Shown here one piece after another: positions 1 through 7,196 of a stretch of DNA of 9,206 nucleotides. Where the stretch lies: positions 1 to 9,206 of the forward strand of contig CABUBY010000066.1 of assembly GCA_902489955.1 (NCBI GenBank), in the 5' to 3' direction. This DNA comes from an uncultured Collinsella sp. Its GTDB lineage: Bacteria > Actinomycetota > Coriobacteriia > Coriobacteriales > Coriobacteriaceae. The notes beneath the pieces were generated by a model, which worked only from the letters and a program-made list of their open reading frames with translations, did not search any database and was not told the DNA's origin. Made by a program: the position numbers and the translations under genes. Numbering within the stretch: position 1 is the first letter of the stretch; the number at the start of each line of letters is the position of its first letter.

Positions 1-1
1 C

Positions 2-1547
2 ATCATGGTCGCTCGCTCACTTTCAAGCCGCTACACGCGCTCCAAGGTGCGTAAGGCCATCCCGCGCGACTACGCCTACATCATCGACGAGTTGTTGCAC
101 ACGCACCCGGACGAGAACAACTATCGCGTGCGCTATCACGAGCGCATCGTGGAGTCCATCCTGGAGACCGCCAGCGCCGACGACTTTATCGAGTCGCTCG
201 CCTCGCTCATCAAGCGCCTGGCCGTCGACCACCTGCACCTGGTGGGCGACATCTTCGACCGCGGCGGCGGCGCGGCCAAGATTATGGACCGTCTGCTCAC
301 CTACCATTCACTCGACATCCAGTGGGGCAACCACGACTTGCTGTGGATGGGCCGGTGAGCCCGCCTGCATCGCCACGGTGTTGCGCAACAACCTACGCTA
401 CGACAACTACGAGATCCTGGAGAACGACTACGGCATCTCGCTGCGTGAGCTTGTCGCCTTTGCCGATGCCACCTACACCGCCGGTGAGTCCATCACCCCG
501 CTGATCAAGGCCATCAACGTGCTGCTCTTTAAGCTCGAGGGCCAGATTATCCAGCGCCACCCCGAGTTCGATATGACCGACCGCCTGTTACTCGACAAGA
601 TCGACCACGACACCGGCACGGTCACGCTCGCCGACGACAGCGTGTGGCCGCTCACGACCAACGACTTCCCCACCGTCGACCCGGCGGACCCCTACACGCT
701 CACGTCTCAGGAGCAGCACATCATCGACAAGCTCGTGTCAGAGTTTGTCACCGCCGATCACCTGCATCGCCATATCGATTTCCTCTATTCCCACGGCTCG
801 ATTTACAAGGTCGCCAACGGCAACCTGCTCTTCCACGGCTGCGTTCCGCTCAACGAAGACGGCACCTTTAGCAGCATGAAATGCCTGGGCACCTGGCACG
901 CTGGCCGCGATTATCTCGATTTTTGCGACCACATCGCCCGCCGCGCGTGGCGCGTGGGCGACCGCGATGCCCTCGACTGGATGTGGTACCTGTGGATTGG
1001 CTTCAATTCACCCGCCAGCGGACGCCTGGTGCGTACCTTTGAGCGCGCCTATATCGCCGATAAGAGCACCTGGGTCGAGCCGATGGACCCGTACTTTACG
1101 CTTACCAAGTCGCCCTCGGTCTGCGATGATATCATGCGCGAGTTTGGCGTCGCGCCCATGGCATGCTCGCCGACCGGCCACATCATCAACGGCCACACGC
1201 CCGTTAAAACCACCAAGGGCGAGCAGCCCATCCGCGCCGAGGGCAAGCTGCTGGTCATCGATGGCGGCTTCTGCCGCGCTTACCATCCCAAGACGGGCAT
1301 CGCCGGCTATACGCTCATCTCGAGCTCGCGCGGCTGCCGCCTCAAGTCGCACCGGGCCTTTACGACGGTTGCCGAGGCACTCACGCGCAACGTGGACATC
1401 GAAAGCGAGACCAACCGTTTTGACCAAGCGGACCGTCGCCGCATGGTGAGCGACACCGATACTGGCGCCAAGATCCGCAGCCAAATCCAAGACCTGCGTC
1501 AGCTGCTCGATGCATATAGAAACGGTGCTATCGAGGAGCGCGCCTAG
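2..1547 (+). pseudogene. fbp: Class III fructose-1,6-bisphosphatase, 5' end outside window, apparent frameshift
   Basis: This gene encodes the gluconeogenic enzyme that hydrolyses fructose-1,6-bisphosphate to fructose-6-phosphate, in the class III (Firmicutes-type, metallophosphoesterase-fold) family. The first part (frame of position 2, to the stop at 356-358) carries the metal-site motifs GDIFDRG (245-265) and GNHD (326-337), then LLWMG. The protein resumes in another frame from about 351-354 with GEPACIATVLRNN and runs to the TAG at 1545-1547. The later part includes the GHTPVK metal-ligand motif (about 1188-1208) and the SSSRG segment. Together the two parts give about 515 residues; the family is usually about 640-670, so roughly 130-150 N-terminal residues lie left of the window. 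The join looks like a loss of 2 (or 5) bases in the GC-rich GGCCGGTGAG stretch, because restoring GC gives WMGAGEPAC, close to the family's WMGAA-G. It may be a real mutation or a sequence error. The family assignment is secure; whether the gene is functional is not. Confidence 0.88.
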
Positions 1548-1553
1548 CACCAC

Positions 1554-1608
1554 CCGCGGGGATTGGCTAAACTTGCTGAGTTTGTCATCCCCGCGGCGCT
1601 TCGGCGCC
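1554..1608 (+). repeat. Inverted repeat plus UUCG hairpin between fbp and the first gtrA
   Basis: A perfect 10-base inverted repeat (CCGCGGGGAT at 1554-1563, ATCCCCGCGG at 1587-1596) has a 23-base loop. Its second arm overlaps a compact hairpin with stem GGCGC/GCGCC and a TTCG tetraloop (1595-1608). No T-tract follows, so this is not a standard intrinsic terminator. The two structures are mutually exclusive at 1595-1596. They lie just upstream of the preferred gtrA start at 1626 and could stabilise or process a shared fbp-gtrA transcript. Confidence 0.55.
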
Positions 1609-1625
1609 AGCTTAAGGCAGGTACC

Positions 1626-2021
1626 ATGCAAAAGCTCCTTGCGCAGATCATGAAATTTGGCGTCGTCGGTGTCATTGCCACGGTTATCGACTTTGGCATT
1701 ATGAATCTGCTCCACTACGGTCTGGGCCTCAACATCCTAATCGCCAACACCAGCGGCTTTATCATCTCACTCATCTTTAACTACCTCGCAAGCATGAAGT
1801 ACGTGTTTGCGCACAAGGAAGGCATGAGCCGCCGCCGCGAGTTCATCATCTTTGTCGTGCTGTCCGTGATCGGTTTGGTGCTCAACGACGGCATCGTGCT
1901 GGCGCTCAACGCCGGCCTGGGACTCGAGGCCAATATCGCCAAGATCTGCGCCACCGCGCTTGTCATGGTCTACAACTTTGTGACTCGAAAAATCTTCCTG
2001 GAGGGCGACGAGACCAAGTAA
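1626..2021 (+). CDS. GtrA-family small membrane protein (copy 1)
   Basis: This is a 131-residue integral membrane protein of the GtrA family. Members are thought to move undecaprenyl-phosphate-linked sugars across the membrane, or to assist glycosylation of surface polysaccharides or teichoic acids. Four hydrophobic segments are visible at about residues 11-31, 35-57, 73-95 and 102-119. The family motif after the second segment is present as FNYLASMKYVF (about 51-61). A basic loop (KEGMSRRREF) precedes the third segment. The ATG at 1626 is preferred because AAGG/CAGG lies just upstream and it gives the typical family length. A TTG at 1563 would add 21 residues, lacks a well-spaced ribosome binding site and falls inside the inverted repeat. 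The gene begins 78 bases after fbp on the same strand with no clear terminator between. Its closest visible relative is the next gene. The substrate cannot be told from sequence. Confidence 0.85.
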   Translation: MQKLLAQIMKFGVVGVIATVIDFGIMNLLHYGLGLNILIANTSGFIISLIFNYLASMKYVFAHKEGMSRRREFIIFVVLSVIGLVLNDGIVLALNAGLGLEANIAKICATALVMVYNFVTRKIFLEGDETK

Positions 2022-2103
2022 CTCGCAACCTTACAGCTTTACAATGTCCACGGATGACGCGCGTCGAGCGCTGTGTTGTTCGTGGGCATTGCTCGTTTAC
2101 GGG

Positions 2104-2157
2104 CAAATTTTCAACGTTTGCGGATTAGCTCTTGAAAATTTGGCGAGTTCGTATAGT
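2104..2157 (+). promoter_or_regulatory. AT-rich perfect inverted repeat with candidate -10 box, upstream of the second gtrA
   Basis: An 11-base perfect inverted repeat (CAAATTTTCAA at 2104-2114, TTGAAAATTTG at 2132-2142) flanks a 17-base spacer. The downstream arm contains TTGAAA, which resembles a -35 box, and TATAGT (2152-2157) resembles a -10 box. The 14 bases between them are shorter than the usual 16-18. The symmetry and AT-richness in an otherwise GC-rich region suggest a regulator site or promoter for the second gtrA. No regulator is identifiable. Confidence 0.4.
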
Positions 2158-2239
2158 TCTTGGCAAGGACCTTACGTTTCCCTTGCAAAAGCTCTAAAGT
2201 ATCCTCTGCTCGATTCATCAACGCATTGGATGTGATTAC

Positions 2240-2647
2240 GTGCGCAAGGCACTGGCACAACCTCATACCAAGCAGTTCCTCAAGTTCGCTGTCGTGGGTC
2301 TTATCTCCTTTGGCATCGACTGGGGCATGCTTATTGCGCTCGTCGAGCTGTTCCACCTCGACTTTTTGATGAGCACGACGGTCTCGTTTACCACGTCCGT
2401 CGTGGTTAACTATTGGCTCAGCATGAAGTACGTGTTCGACCATCGCGAGGGCATGAGCCGCAAGCGCGAGTTCACGATCTTCACCATCCTGTCGGTGATT
2501 GGTCTGGGCCTCAACGACCTGTACATGTTTGTGGGCGTCACGTTTTTGAGCATCGGCTACCAGGCCATGAAGGCCATCGCAACGTTCCTCGTCACCTGGT
2601 ACAACTACTTTAGCCGCCGCTTCTTCCTCGAGGGCGCACGGTCGTAG
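2240..2647 (+). CDS. GtrA-family small membrane protein (copy 2)
   Basis: This is a 135-residue GtrA-family membrane protein, inferred like its neighbour to act on lipid-linked sugars at the membrane. Hydrophobic segments lie at about residues 14-37, 42-62, 78-101 and 107-123. The NYWLSMKYVF motif (about 57-66) and the following REGMSRKREF loop match copy 1 almost position for position, as does LSVIGL-LND further on, so the two genes are paralogues from a tandem duplication. The C-terminus (FSRRFFLEG) also matches copy 1 (VTRKIFLEG). The start is GTG at 2240; the nearby ATG at 2229 is followed at once by a stop. The ribosome binding site is weak (GGATGTGA). The genes are 218 bases apart with a possible promoter between, so copy 2 may be expressed separately. 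A strong terminator follows 27 bases after the stop. Confidence 0.85.
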   Translation: MRKALAQPHTKQFLKFAVVGLISFGIDWGMLIALVELFHLDFLMSTTVSFTTSVVVNYWLSMKYVFDHREGMSRKREFTIFTILSVIGLGLNDLYMFVGVTFLSIGYQAMKAIATFLVTWYNYFSRRFFLEGARS

Positions 2648-2673
2648 TCGATTCACTATTTGCTTGAATGTAT

Positions 2674-2707
2674 AACCGGTTGGAATTCCCGTTCCAATCG
2701 GTTTTTT
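2674..2707 (+). terminator. Intrinsic terminator after the second gtrA
   Basis: A 12-base-pair stem (AACCGGTTGGAA with TTCCAATCGGTT, one G-T wobble) has a 6-base loop and runs into a T-tract at 2702-2707. It ends the plus-strand gtrA transcript. Confidence 0.9.
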
Positions 2708-2746
2708 GTTTACCGAGATCTCAGGCGACCCCGTCCAATTCGCATG

Positions 2747-2782
2747 AAAAAAGGGCGGCCCGGATGTTTGTCCGAACCGCCC
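2747..2782 (-). terminator. Intrinsic terminator ending the DUF4430 operon
   Basis: Read on the minus strand, GGGCGGTTCGGA pairs with TCCGGGCCGCCC over 12 positions with two G-T wobbles and a 6-base loop, followed directly by six Ts. It lies 24 bases beyond the stop of the small DUF4430 gene and faces the gtrA terminator, so it insulates the convergent transcripts. Confidence 0.92.
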
Positions 2783-2806
2783 GTCTGGCGCGCTATGTCG
2801 AGGTCT

Positions 2807-3709
2807 CTAGCCTGTAACGTAATACCAGACTACGTTGTCACCATTGGAGAGAACGTAGTTACTGCAGGCGGTCATGGGCGTTGTGCCGTTGACGGAGTAC
2901 ATCCAGCCGCTCGTACCGCCGTACTGTTTCTCGGCCAAACCACCAATCGCGGAGACATACGTGCCGTACGACGAGCCATGTGCGTTGACAGAAAGGCCCA
3001 GCGCGCACAGGGCATCGTAGACGGTAGCGCCTTCGTTAAAGGTAAAGGTGCCGCCAGAGGACACAGGATTGCCCACGGCGCTCGATGTGACCGAAACCGT
3101 CACCGTTACGTAGTTGGACTCCTGCGAGCCGCCCTGGCCGCCCGAGGGAGCGCTTCCGCCATTAGAGCTGGAGGCTCCATCGGACGACTGACCGCCGCCC
3201 GAAGAAGCACCACCAGACACATTGGAAGTATCGCCGGCTCCCGTATTCTGGGCAGCGGATTTATCTCCAGACTTCTTGCCGTTCTGACCATCGGACTTCT
3301 TGCTATCCGATTTTTTGTCCGATTCCTTGTCCGAAGACTCGGAATCGTCCTTGCCGTCATTCGAACCCTTAGACTCGTCTTTTGCACCATTCGATGACTT
3401 GGAGCCCTCGGAACTGGCCTCGCCCGAAGTCGTAGTCGAGCCAGACCCCTTGGTGTCCTTGGTGATGACGCTCTCCCCCGTCACGGTCTGAATGATCCAG
3501 TCGATGGACCAGGCACCGCTTGTGGAAGGATGGACGAAACCCAGCGAGACGACGATCAGAATGGTGCATGCAGCAGTCAGAACGCCGAGGAGCGCCTTGC
3601 GACGAGAGGTGGACGCCGCCGAAGCGGCGCCCTTTTGCTTTGGATCATCGAGCTGGATAAACGAGGAGTCGGGCTGTTGCCCGCTGGTCTCCTTGGGCTT
3701 ATCGGGCAT
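2807..3709 (-). CDS. Membrane-anchored DUF4430 (transcobalamin C-terminal-like) protein
   Basis: This is a protein of about 300 residues. It has a short polar cytoplasmic N-terminus (1-37), one membrane segment (about 39-59, LLGVLTAACTILIVVSLGF), a long Ser/Gly/Lys/Asp-rich stalk (about 85-195) and a C-terminal DUF4430 domain (about 200-300). The domain shows the family pattern: NEGATVYDAL, GTYVSAIGG, SGWMYSVNG and a final GDNVVWYY. DUF4430 resembles the C-terminal domain of transcobalamin and intrinsic factor, so an extracytoplasmic ligand role, possibly corrinoid binding, is inferred. Two cysteines in the domain (about 235 and 282) could form a disulfide. The ATG at 3709 is chosen because AAGGG (3718-3722) sits 8 bases upstream; a GTG at 3718 would overlap that site. 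The start overlaps the upstream gene's stop by 11 bases, which suggests translational coupling. There is no recognisable enzyme domain. Confidence 0.88.
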   Translation of the reverse strand: MPDKPKETSGQQPDSSFIQLDDPKQKGAASAASTSRRKALLGVLTAACTILIVVSLGFVHPSTSGAWSIDWIIQTVTGESVITKDTKGSGSTTTSGEASSEGSKSSNGAKDESKGSNDGKDDSESSDKESDKKSDSKKSDGQNGKKSGDKSAAQNTGAGDTSNVSGGASSGGGQSSDGASSSNGGSAPSGGQGGSQESNYVTVTVSVTSSAVGNPVSSGGTFTFNEGATVYDALCALGLSVNAHGSSYGTYVSAIGGLAEKQYGGTSGWMYSVNGTTPMTACSNYVLSNGDNVVWYYVTG

Positions 3710-6700
3710 TACCGTCACCCTTGCCGCGCTTGGTCAGCACGAAGACGGCGATGAGCGCAAGGCCAATCACGCCGGCGGCGATGCCAACGATGGCGAGCGG
3801 ATTGGTGCCAGTCTCCTGCTCGGCAGCACTAGAGGACTTCTTAGCAGTGGTCGTGGAAGCAGCACCCGTATCGGACTTGGAATCGGACTTCTTGTCGGAC
3901 TTGCTGTCCTTCTTGTCAGACTTCTTGTCAGACTTCTTGTCAGACTTCTTCTCGTCCTTCTTGTCGGACTTATCGGAGTCCTTCTTGTCGGACTTATCGG
4001 AGTCCTTCTTGTCGGACTTGTTGTCCTTGGTCTCGGTCTTGGTCGACACCGTCGTCTTGGTCGTCGGCTTATGACCCGGGGCGACAGCGCCGCCAGCCTG
4101 CTGGCCCTTCGTGCCGGAGCCGGAACCCGTGCCAGCGCCAGCACCGGAACCGTTACCAGCGCCACCATTGCCGCCATTGGAGCCAGAACCGCCATTGCCG
4201 CCAGGGTTAACGGCATTCTTGGTCCACTTGGCATACAGCGTCAGATCGGCCGTCACCGGCGTACTGAAGTCATACGCCTGCGTGCAAGCCTCATCGGTGA
4301 ACCAACCGCCGAAAGTGTAGCCATCGCGCGTCGGATCGGCCGGCTTGACCAGCTTGCCGTCGGCCGTAGTCTGGAAGTCGACCTTAGAACCCTCGCCAGT
4401 CTCAAACGAGACCTTAACGCCACCACTCAGCTTGAAAAGCGTGCCGGAATCGTTGATGTAGTAGAGGTTACCCTTGGCATCGCAGGCAATCGGCGAGTCA
4501 CAGTAATTGTTGTGTCCCGCTGCGCTAAACGCACCGGTCGCTTGTGCGTCACCCATCTTATAGCGATACACGCCACCGCCCGAGGTGTAGTTCACATAGT
4601 CGGAAGTCGCACCATAGTTGACAGTGAAATAAACGTACGCGCCATCTGCCTGGACACTCACGAGCGGTGCGCCCTTGATGCCACCGGCAGGAAGCACGGA
4701 GCCATCGGCAGACGAAACCAACGTCGTAGCAAAGTCGTTATCAAGGTCGACAATCGCCAGCGCCGAACCGCCAGAAACTTCGCCACCGACAATTAACTTA
4801 TTGCCATACAGCGTGGGCATGCAGGCACAACCCGTAAGGCCAAGATCGATGACGCGTTCTTCGGAAATGCGCGAAGAGGCATTTGCCCTTGCCTTTGCGT
4901 CGGACAGCGCCAGCACGTGGAGCTTGCCGTCGCGCGAGATCACATAGGCATGTTTGCCGTCTTTGGACAGCACACAGCCGGAGTTGACGATGGCACCAAC
5001 CGAAACGCTGCCAAGCACATCACCCGTCGACTTGCTCAGCATCTCAACGGTACCTGCACTCGTCGGAACCAGAATGTAGCCGTCGCCCACTGTAGAGCTC
5101 GTCCAGTAGTAGCCCTCATCAGCATTAACATGCTGCCAAGAAACAGCGCCGGTCAGGATATTAATACGCGTCAGATGACCGTTATTGTACGTACTCGTTC
5201 CATAGTCGACATCAACGGTGCCAACGTAGAGATAGTTGCCATCGACCGTCAGCTGGGAATTCGACTGGGCAGATTTGCTCACAGGATCAGTGACCCAAAC
5301 CGTCGTCAGCGTATCGGCCGTCAGAGCCTGGACCGCACCGCCGTCGAGCGGGACGATGACCAAGCCTTTCGTATAAATCGGACGCGTGGTGTAGCCAATC
5401 GCAGTCTTAAGGTTCGACTCGGCAAGCACCTTGCCCGACTCGGCATCGATCTTAAGCAAACGCTTGTTCACGGCAAGGTAAACGTTACCGTTCACGACAA
5501 CAGGCTCGCTCGCATTGGGATACGTGGCACCCGAGTAGGCCTTCCAATCGAACGTCCAAGAGCTTGCCAGCGCGCCCGTAGGCGTGGACACGTTCTTGAC
5601 CACCGCATTGGAATTGCCACTCCAGTCGGCTTTCCAATCGGTCGGACGCGAAGCGCTCGGATCGACTACGACTTCATCGGGATTAGGAACGGTGTCGCCA
5701 GGGGCGTAAGCCCAGACGATTTTGTCGCCCGACTTGAGCACGTAATCGCTATCGAGCTGAGGCCCGGGAACACCGTTGACAAAGAACGACCATGCACCCG
5801 ACAGCTCGGTGCCATCAAGCGGAGAGACAAGACTATGAACGCCCCAATAACCAAATTGGTCGTACATCTTGGACTCAATGCCAATGGCATCGAAGTAGGC
5901 AGCGGAGGCGTCCTTGATCGTCGTGCCCTCGACAAACACCTGCGTCGAAGGATCGGTCCAGCGCTGCGCCTTCTCATCCTTCTTACCGATGATCTCCATT
6001 GAAACGGAAACCTGGCCGGGCATGGTTCCATCAAAGCCATAGACCCAGGTAACCTTGTCCCCGGCCTTGAGTGTGTAATTGCCCGCGCCGACATTGGCCG
6101 CCTGACCGTTAACGAAGAACTGCCAGAATTTCCAAGTGTTTTCGTTAACTTTCTCGCTCGAAAGCGTCACGGTCTTGTTGAACGGTGAAGTCAGCGACTC
6201 GAGATACCAGCCATACGTGCCTTTCCCCGTTTTGGCGCCAATGCCAGCCTTTTTAAAGGCCTGCTCGGAAAGATCAGCAGCGGTCGCGCCCTCTTCCACC
6301 AAAGCTGTCGTGGGCTGCGCCCATGTCTGCTGAGCACCCGAAGCGTCCTGGCCGATAACGGTGCAGCTAACGGAAATCTGATTGGCGGGCGCGGGGTCAC
6401 CGTACTTCGAGTAGCACCAGACGACGGAGTCGCCGTCCTTGAGCGTGTAGCCGCCCGCGCCGACCTCGGAGGCGCTGCCGTTGACGAACAGCTGCCAGTA
6501 CGCGCCGGTCGCCGGGTCGTAGGCGAGCGTGCGGCCGGAGTCGAAGGGCGACGTGATCGAGTTGAGCGCCCAGCCCCAGGAGCCGTTGGGGTCGTAGTCG
6601 GCTTTGAGGCCGGCCTGCTTGAAGAGCTGCTCGGAGAGGTCGGCCGCGGTCGAGCCCTCCTTCAGCGTGATCCGCTGCGCGGCGGCCCAGGTCTGCTGGG

Positions 6701-7187
6701 CGCCCCTGGCGTCGGTGCCGACGACGGAGCACGTGGCGGAGACATCCTGGCTCTCGGCCTTGGCAGGCTGAGCCTTGGCCTCTCCAGCGGCAGAGACAAC
6801 GGCGGCGTCCTGCTTCGAGGCATCGGACGTCGATGCAGCCGGCGCCTCATTGCCGGCAGCGCCATCGTCCTCAGTCTTGCCGGTAGGGCCCGAAGCTGTC
6901 GCGGCGGCATCTTGCTCGGCAGTGCCCCCATTCGCCACCCCGCCGCTCGCATTGAGGTCGGCAGCAGGGCTTGCCGCGGACTCACCAGAGCCGTTCTCGG
7001 CAGGCGGTGCCGTCTGAGCCACAGCCTCGGCAATGCCCTCGGCGCCCTCGGCCCACAGCTGAGCCGGCGTGGTGCCAAAGGCCATCGCGAAGGCCAGGAA
7101 TGCCACCAGGCCGCGCTTGGCTACACCGCGTGCAATCGCGCCACGGCGATGCGAGACGCGCTGGCGCTCGTCCTCAAACATATCCAT
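3699..7187 (-). CDS. Large surface protein: 3x DUF4430, PQQ-like beta-propeller, InlB-type repeat, C-terminal anchor
   Basis: This is a secreted, membrane-anchored protein of about 1162 residues. It has a signal peptide (hydrophobic core about 28-40, likely cleavage after AQLWA near 46) and an Ala-rich linker to about 147. Three DUF4430 domains follow (about 149-268, 270-388, 392-497), each with the FVNG and GD-V-W-Y signatures. Next is a PQQ-like beta-propeller of about eight blades (about 542-922, repeats such as GNVYLA, GLVIVP, GNYLYVG, GKLHVLAL). A Listeria-Bacteroides repeat (about 925-988, GYTFGGWF and LTLYAKW) precedes a Gly/Ser stretch, a SDKKD stalk (about 1054-1106), one membrane segment (about 1130-1151) and a basic tail. 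No LPXTG motif is seen; EQETG sits where one would be. The ATG at 7187 has AGGAG 4 bases upstream. An in-frame ATG at 7268, behind a G-rich stretch, would add 27 residues. DUF4430 and the B12-type leader suggest corrinoid capture; adhesion is the main alternative. Confidence 0.88.
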   Translation of the reverse strand: MDMFEDERQRVSHRRGAIARGVAKRGLVAFLAFAMAFGTTPAQLWAEGAEGIAEAVAQTAPPAENGSGESAASPAADLNASGGVANGGTAEQDAAATASGPTGKTEDDGAAGNEAPAASTSDASKQDAAVVSAAGEAKAQPAKAESQDVSATCSVVGTDARGAQQTWAAAQRITLKEGSTAADLSEQLFKQAGLKADYDPNGSWGWALNSITSPFDSGRTLAYDPATGAYWQLFVNGSASEVGAGGYTLKDGDSVVWCYSKYGDPAPANQISVSCTVIGQDASGAQQTWAQPTTALVEEGATAADLSEQAFKKAGIGAKTGKGTYGWYLESLTSPFNKTVTLSSEKVNENTWKFWQFFVNGQAANVGAGNYTLKAGDKVTWVYGFDGTMPGQVSVSMEIIGKKDEKAQRWTDPSTQVFVEGTTIKDASAAYFDAIGIESKMYDQFGYWGVHSLVSPLDGTELSGAWSFFVNGVPGPQLDSDYVLKSGDKIVWAYAPGDTVPNPDEVVVDPSASRPTDWKADWSGNSNAVVKNVSTPTGALASSWTFDWKAYSGATYPNASEPVVVNGNVYLAVNKRLLKIDAESGKVLAESNLKTAIGYTTRPIYTKGLVIVPLDGGAVQALTADTLTTVWVTDPVSKSAQSNSQLTVDGNYLYVGTVDVDYGTSTYNNGHLTRINILTGAVSWQHVNADEGYYWTSSTVGDGYILVPTSAGTVEMLSKSTGDVLGSVSVGAIVNSGCVLSKDGKHAYVISRDGKLHVLALSDAKARANASSRISEERVIDLGLTGCACMPTLYGNKLIVGGEVSGGSALAIVDLDNDFATTLVSSADGSVLPAGGIKGAPLVSVQADGAYVYFTVNYGATSDYVNYTSGGGVYRYKMGDAQATGAFSAAGHNNYCDSPIACDAKGNLYYINDSGTLFKLSGGVKVSFETGEGSKVDFQTTADGKLVKPADPTRDGYTFGGWFTDEACTQAYDFSTPVTADLTLYAKWTKNAVNPGGNGGSGSNGGNGGAGNGSGAGAGTGSGSGTKGQQAGGAVAPGHKPTTKTTVSTKTETKDNKSDKKDSDKSDKKDSDKSDKKDEKKSDKKSDKKSDKKDSKSDKKSDSKSDTGAASTTTAKKSSSAAEQETGTNPLAIVGIAAGVIGLALIAVFVLTKRGKGDGNAR
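3910..4020 (-). repeat. Short tandem repeats encoding the SDKK stalk
   Basis: Three perfect 12-base units (TTCTTGTCAGAC on the plus strand, 3910-3945) are followed by two perfect 24-base units and most of a third (3955-3978, 3979-4002, 4003-4020). They encode the Lys/Ser/Asp repeats between the Gly-rich segment and the membrane anchor. All units are multiples of 3, so gain or loss would alter stalk length without a frameshift. A related Ser/Lys/Asp stretch is encoded in the downstream gene around 3290-3350. Confidence 0.85.
6385..6743 (-). other. GC-rich block matching DUF4430 domain 1, possible recombinant segment
   Basis: This stretch has clearly higher GC than the rest of the gene. By hand count the lines at 6421-6480 and 6481-6540 are about 75% and 72% GC. 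The lines at 6121-6180 and 6181-6240, in the homologous second domain, are about 45% and 57%. Almost every codon in the block ends in G or C. Its edges fall close to the borders of the first DUF4430 domain. Confidence 0.6.
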
Positions 7188-7191
7188 TTGT

Positions 7192-7196
7192 CTCCT
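7192..7196 (-). promoter_or_regulatory. Ribosome binding site for the large DUF4430 protein
   Basis: The minus strand reads TAGGAGACAAATGGATATG. AGGAG lies 4 bases from the ATG at 7187 and 10 from a second in-frame ATG at 7181, so either could start the protein with almost no change to the signal peptide. The competing ATG at 7268 sits 5 bases after AAGGGGGA (7274-7281) and would give a very long n-region ahead of the signal sequence. Confidence 0.55.

Noticed and set aside
345..380. Programmed +1 frameshift at CGG-TGA in fbp
   Set aside because: A +1 shift would give WMGREPAC, which breaks the conserved WMGA motif. There is no internal Shine-Dalgarno or stimulatory structure like that of prfB, and no known class III enzyme uses frameshifting. 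A small deletion or sequence error fits better.
2044..2235. Small plus-strand frame between the two gtrA genes
   Set aside because: It has no convincing ribosome binding site or recognisable sequence, and it spans the palindrome and candidate promoter, so it is probably non-coding.
3910..4020. CRISPR-like array
   Set aside because: The repeats are contiguous 12- and 24-base units without unique spacers and encode a Lys/Ser/Asp stalk in frame.
3492..4796. Long plus-strand open frame of 434 codons opposite the DUF4430 genes
   Set aside because: It is low-complexity, Leu/Arg/Val-rich, matches no family, and lies antisense to well-supported domains; it is a shadow of the repetitive GC-rich coding strand.
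4917..6002. Plus-strand open frame of 361 codons opposite the propeller region
   Set aside because: It is antisense to clear propeller and DUF4430 repeats, has an Arg-rich random-like composition, and has no ribosome binding site or family resemblance.
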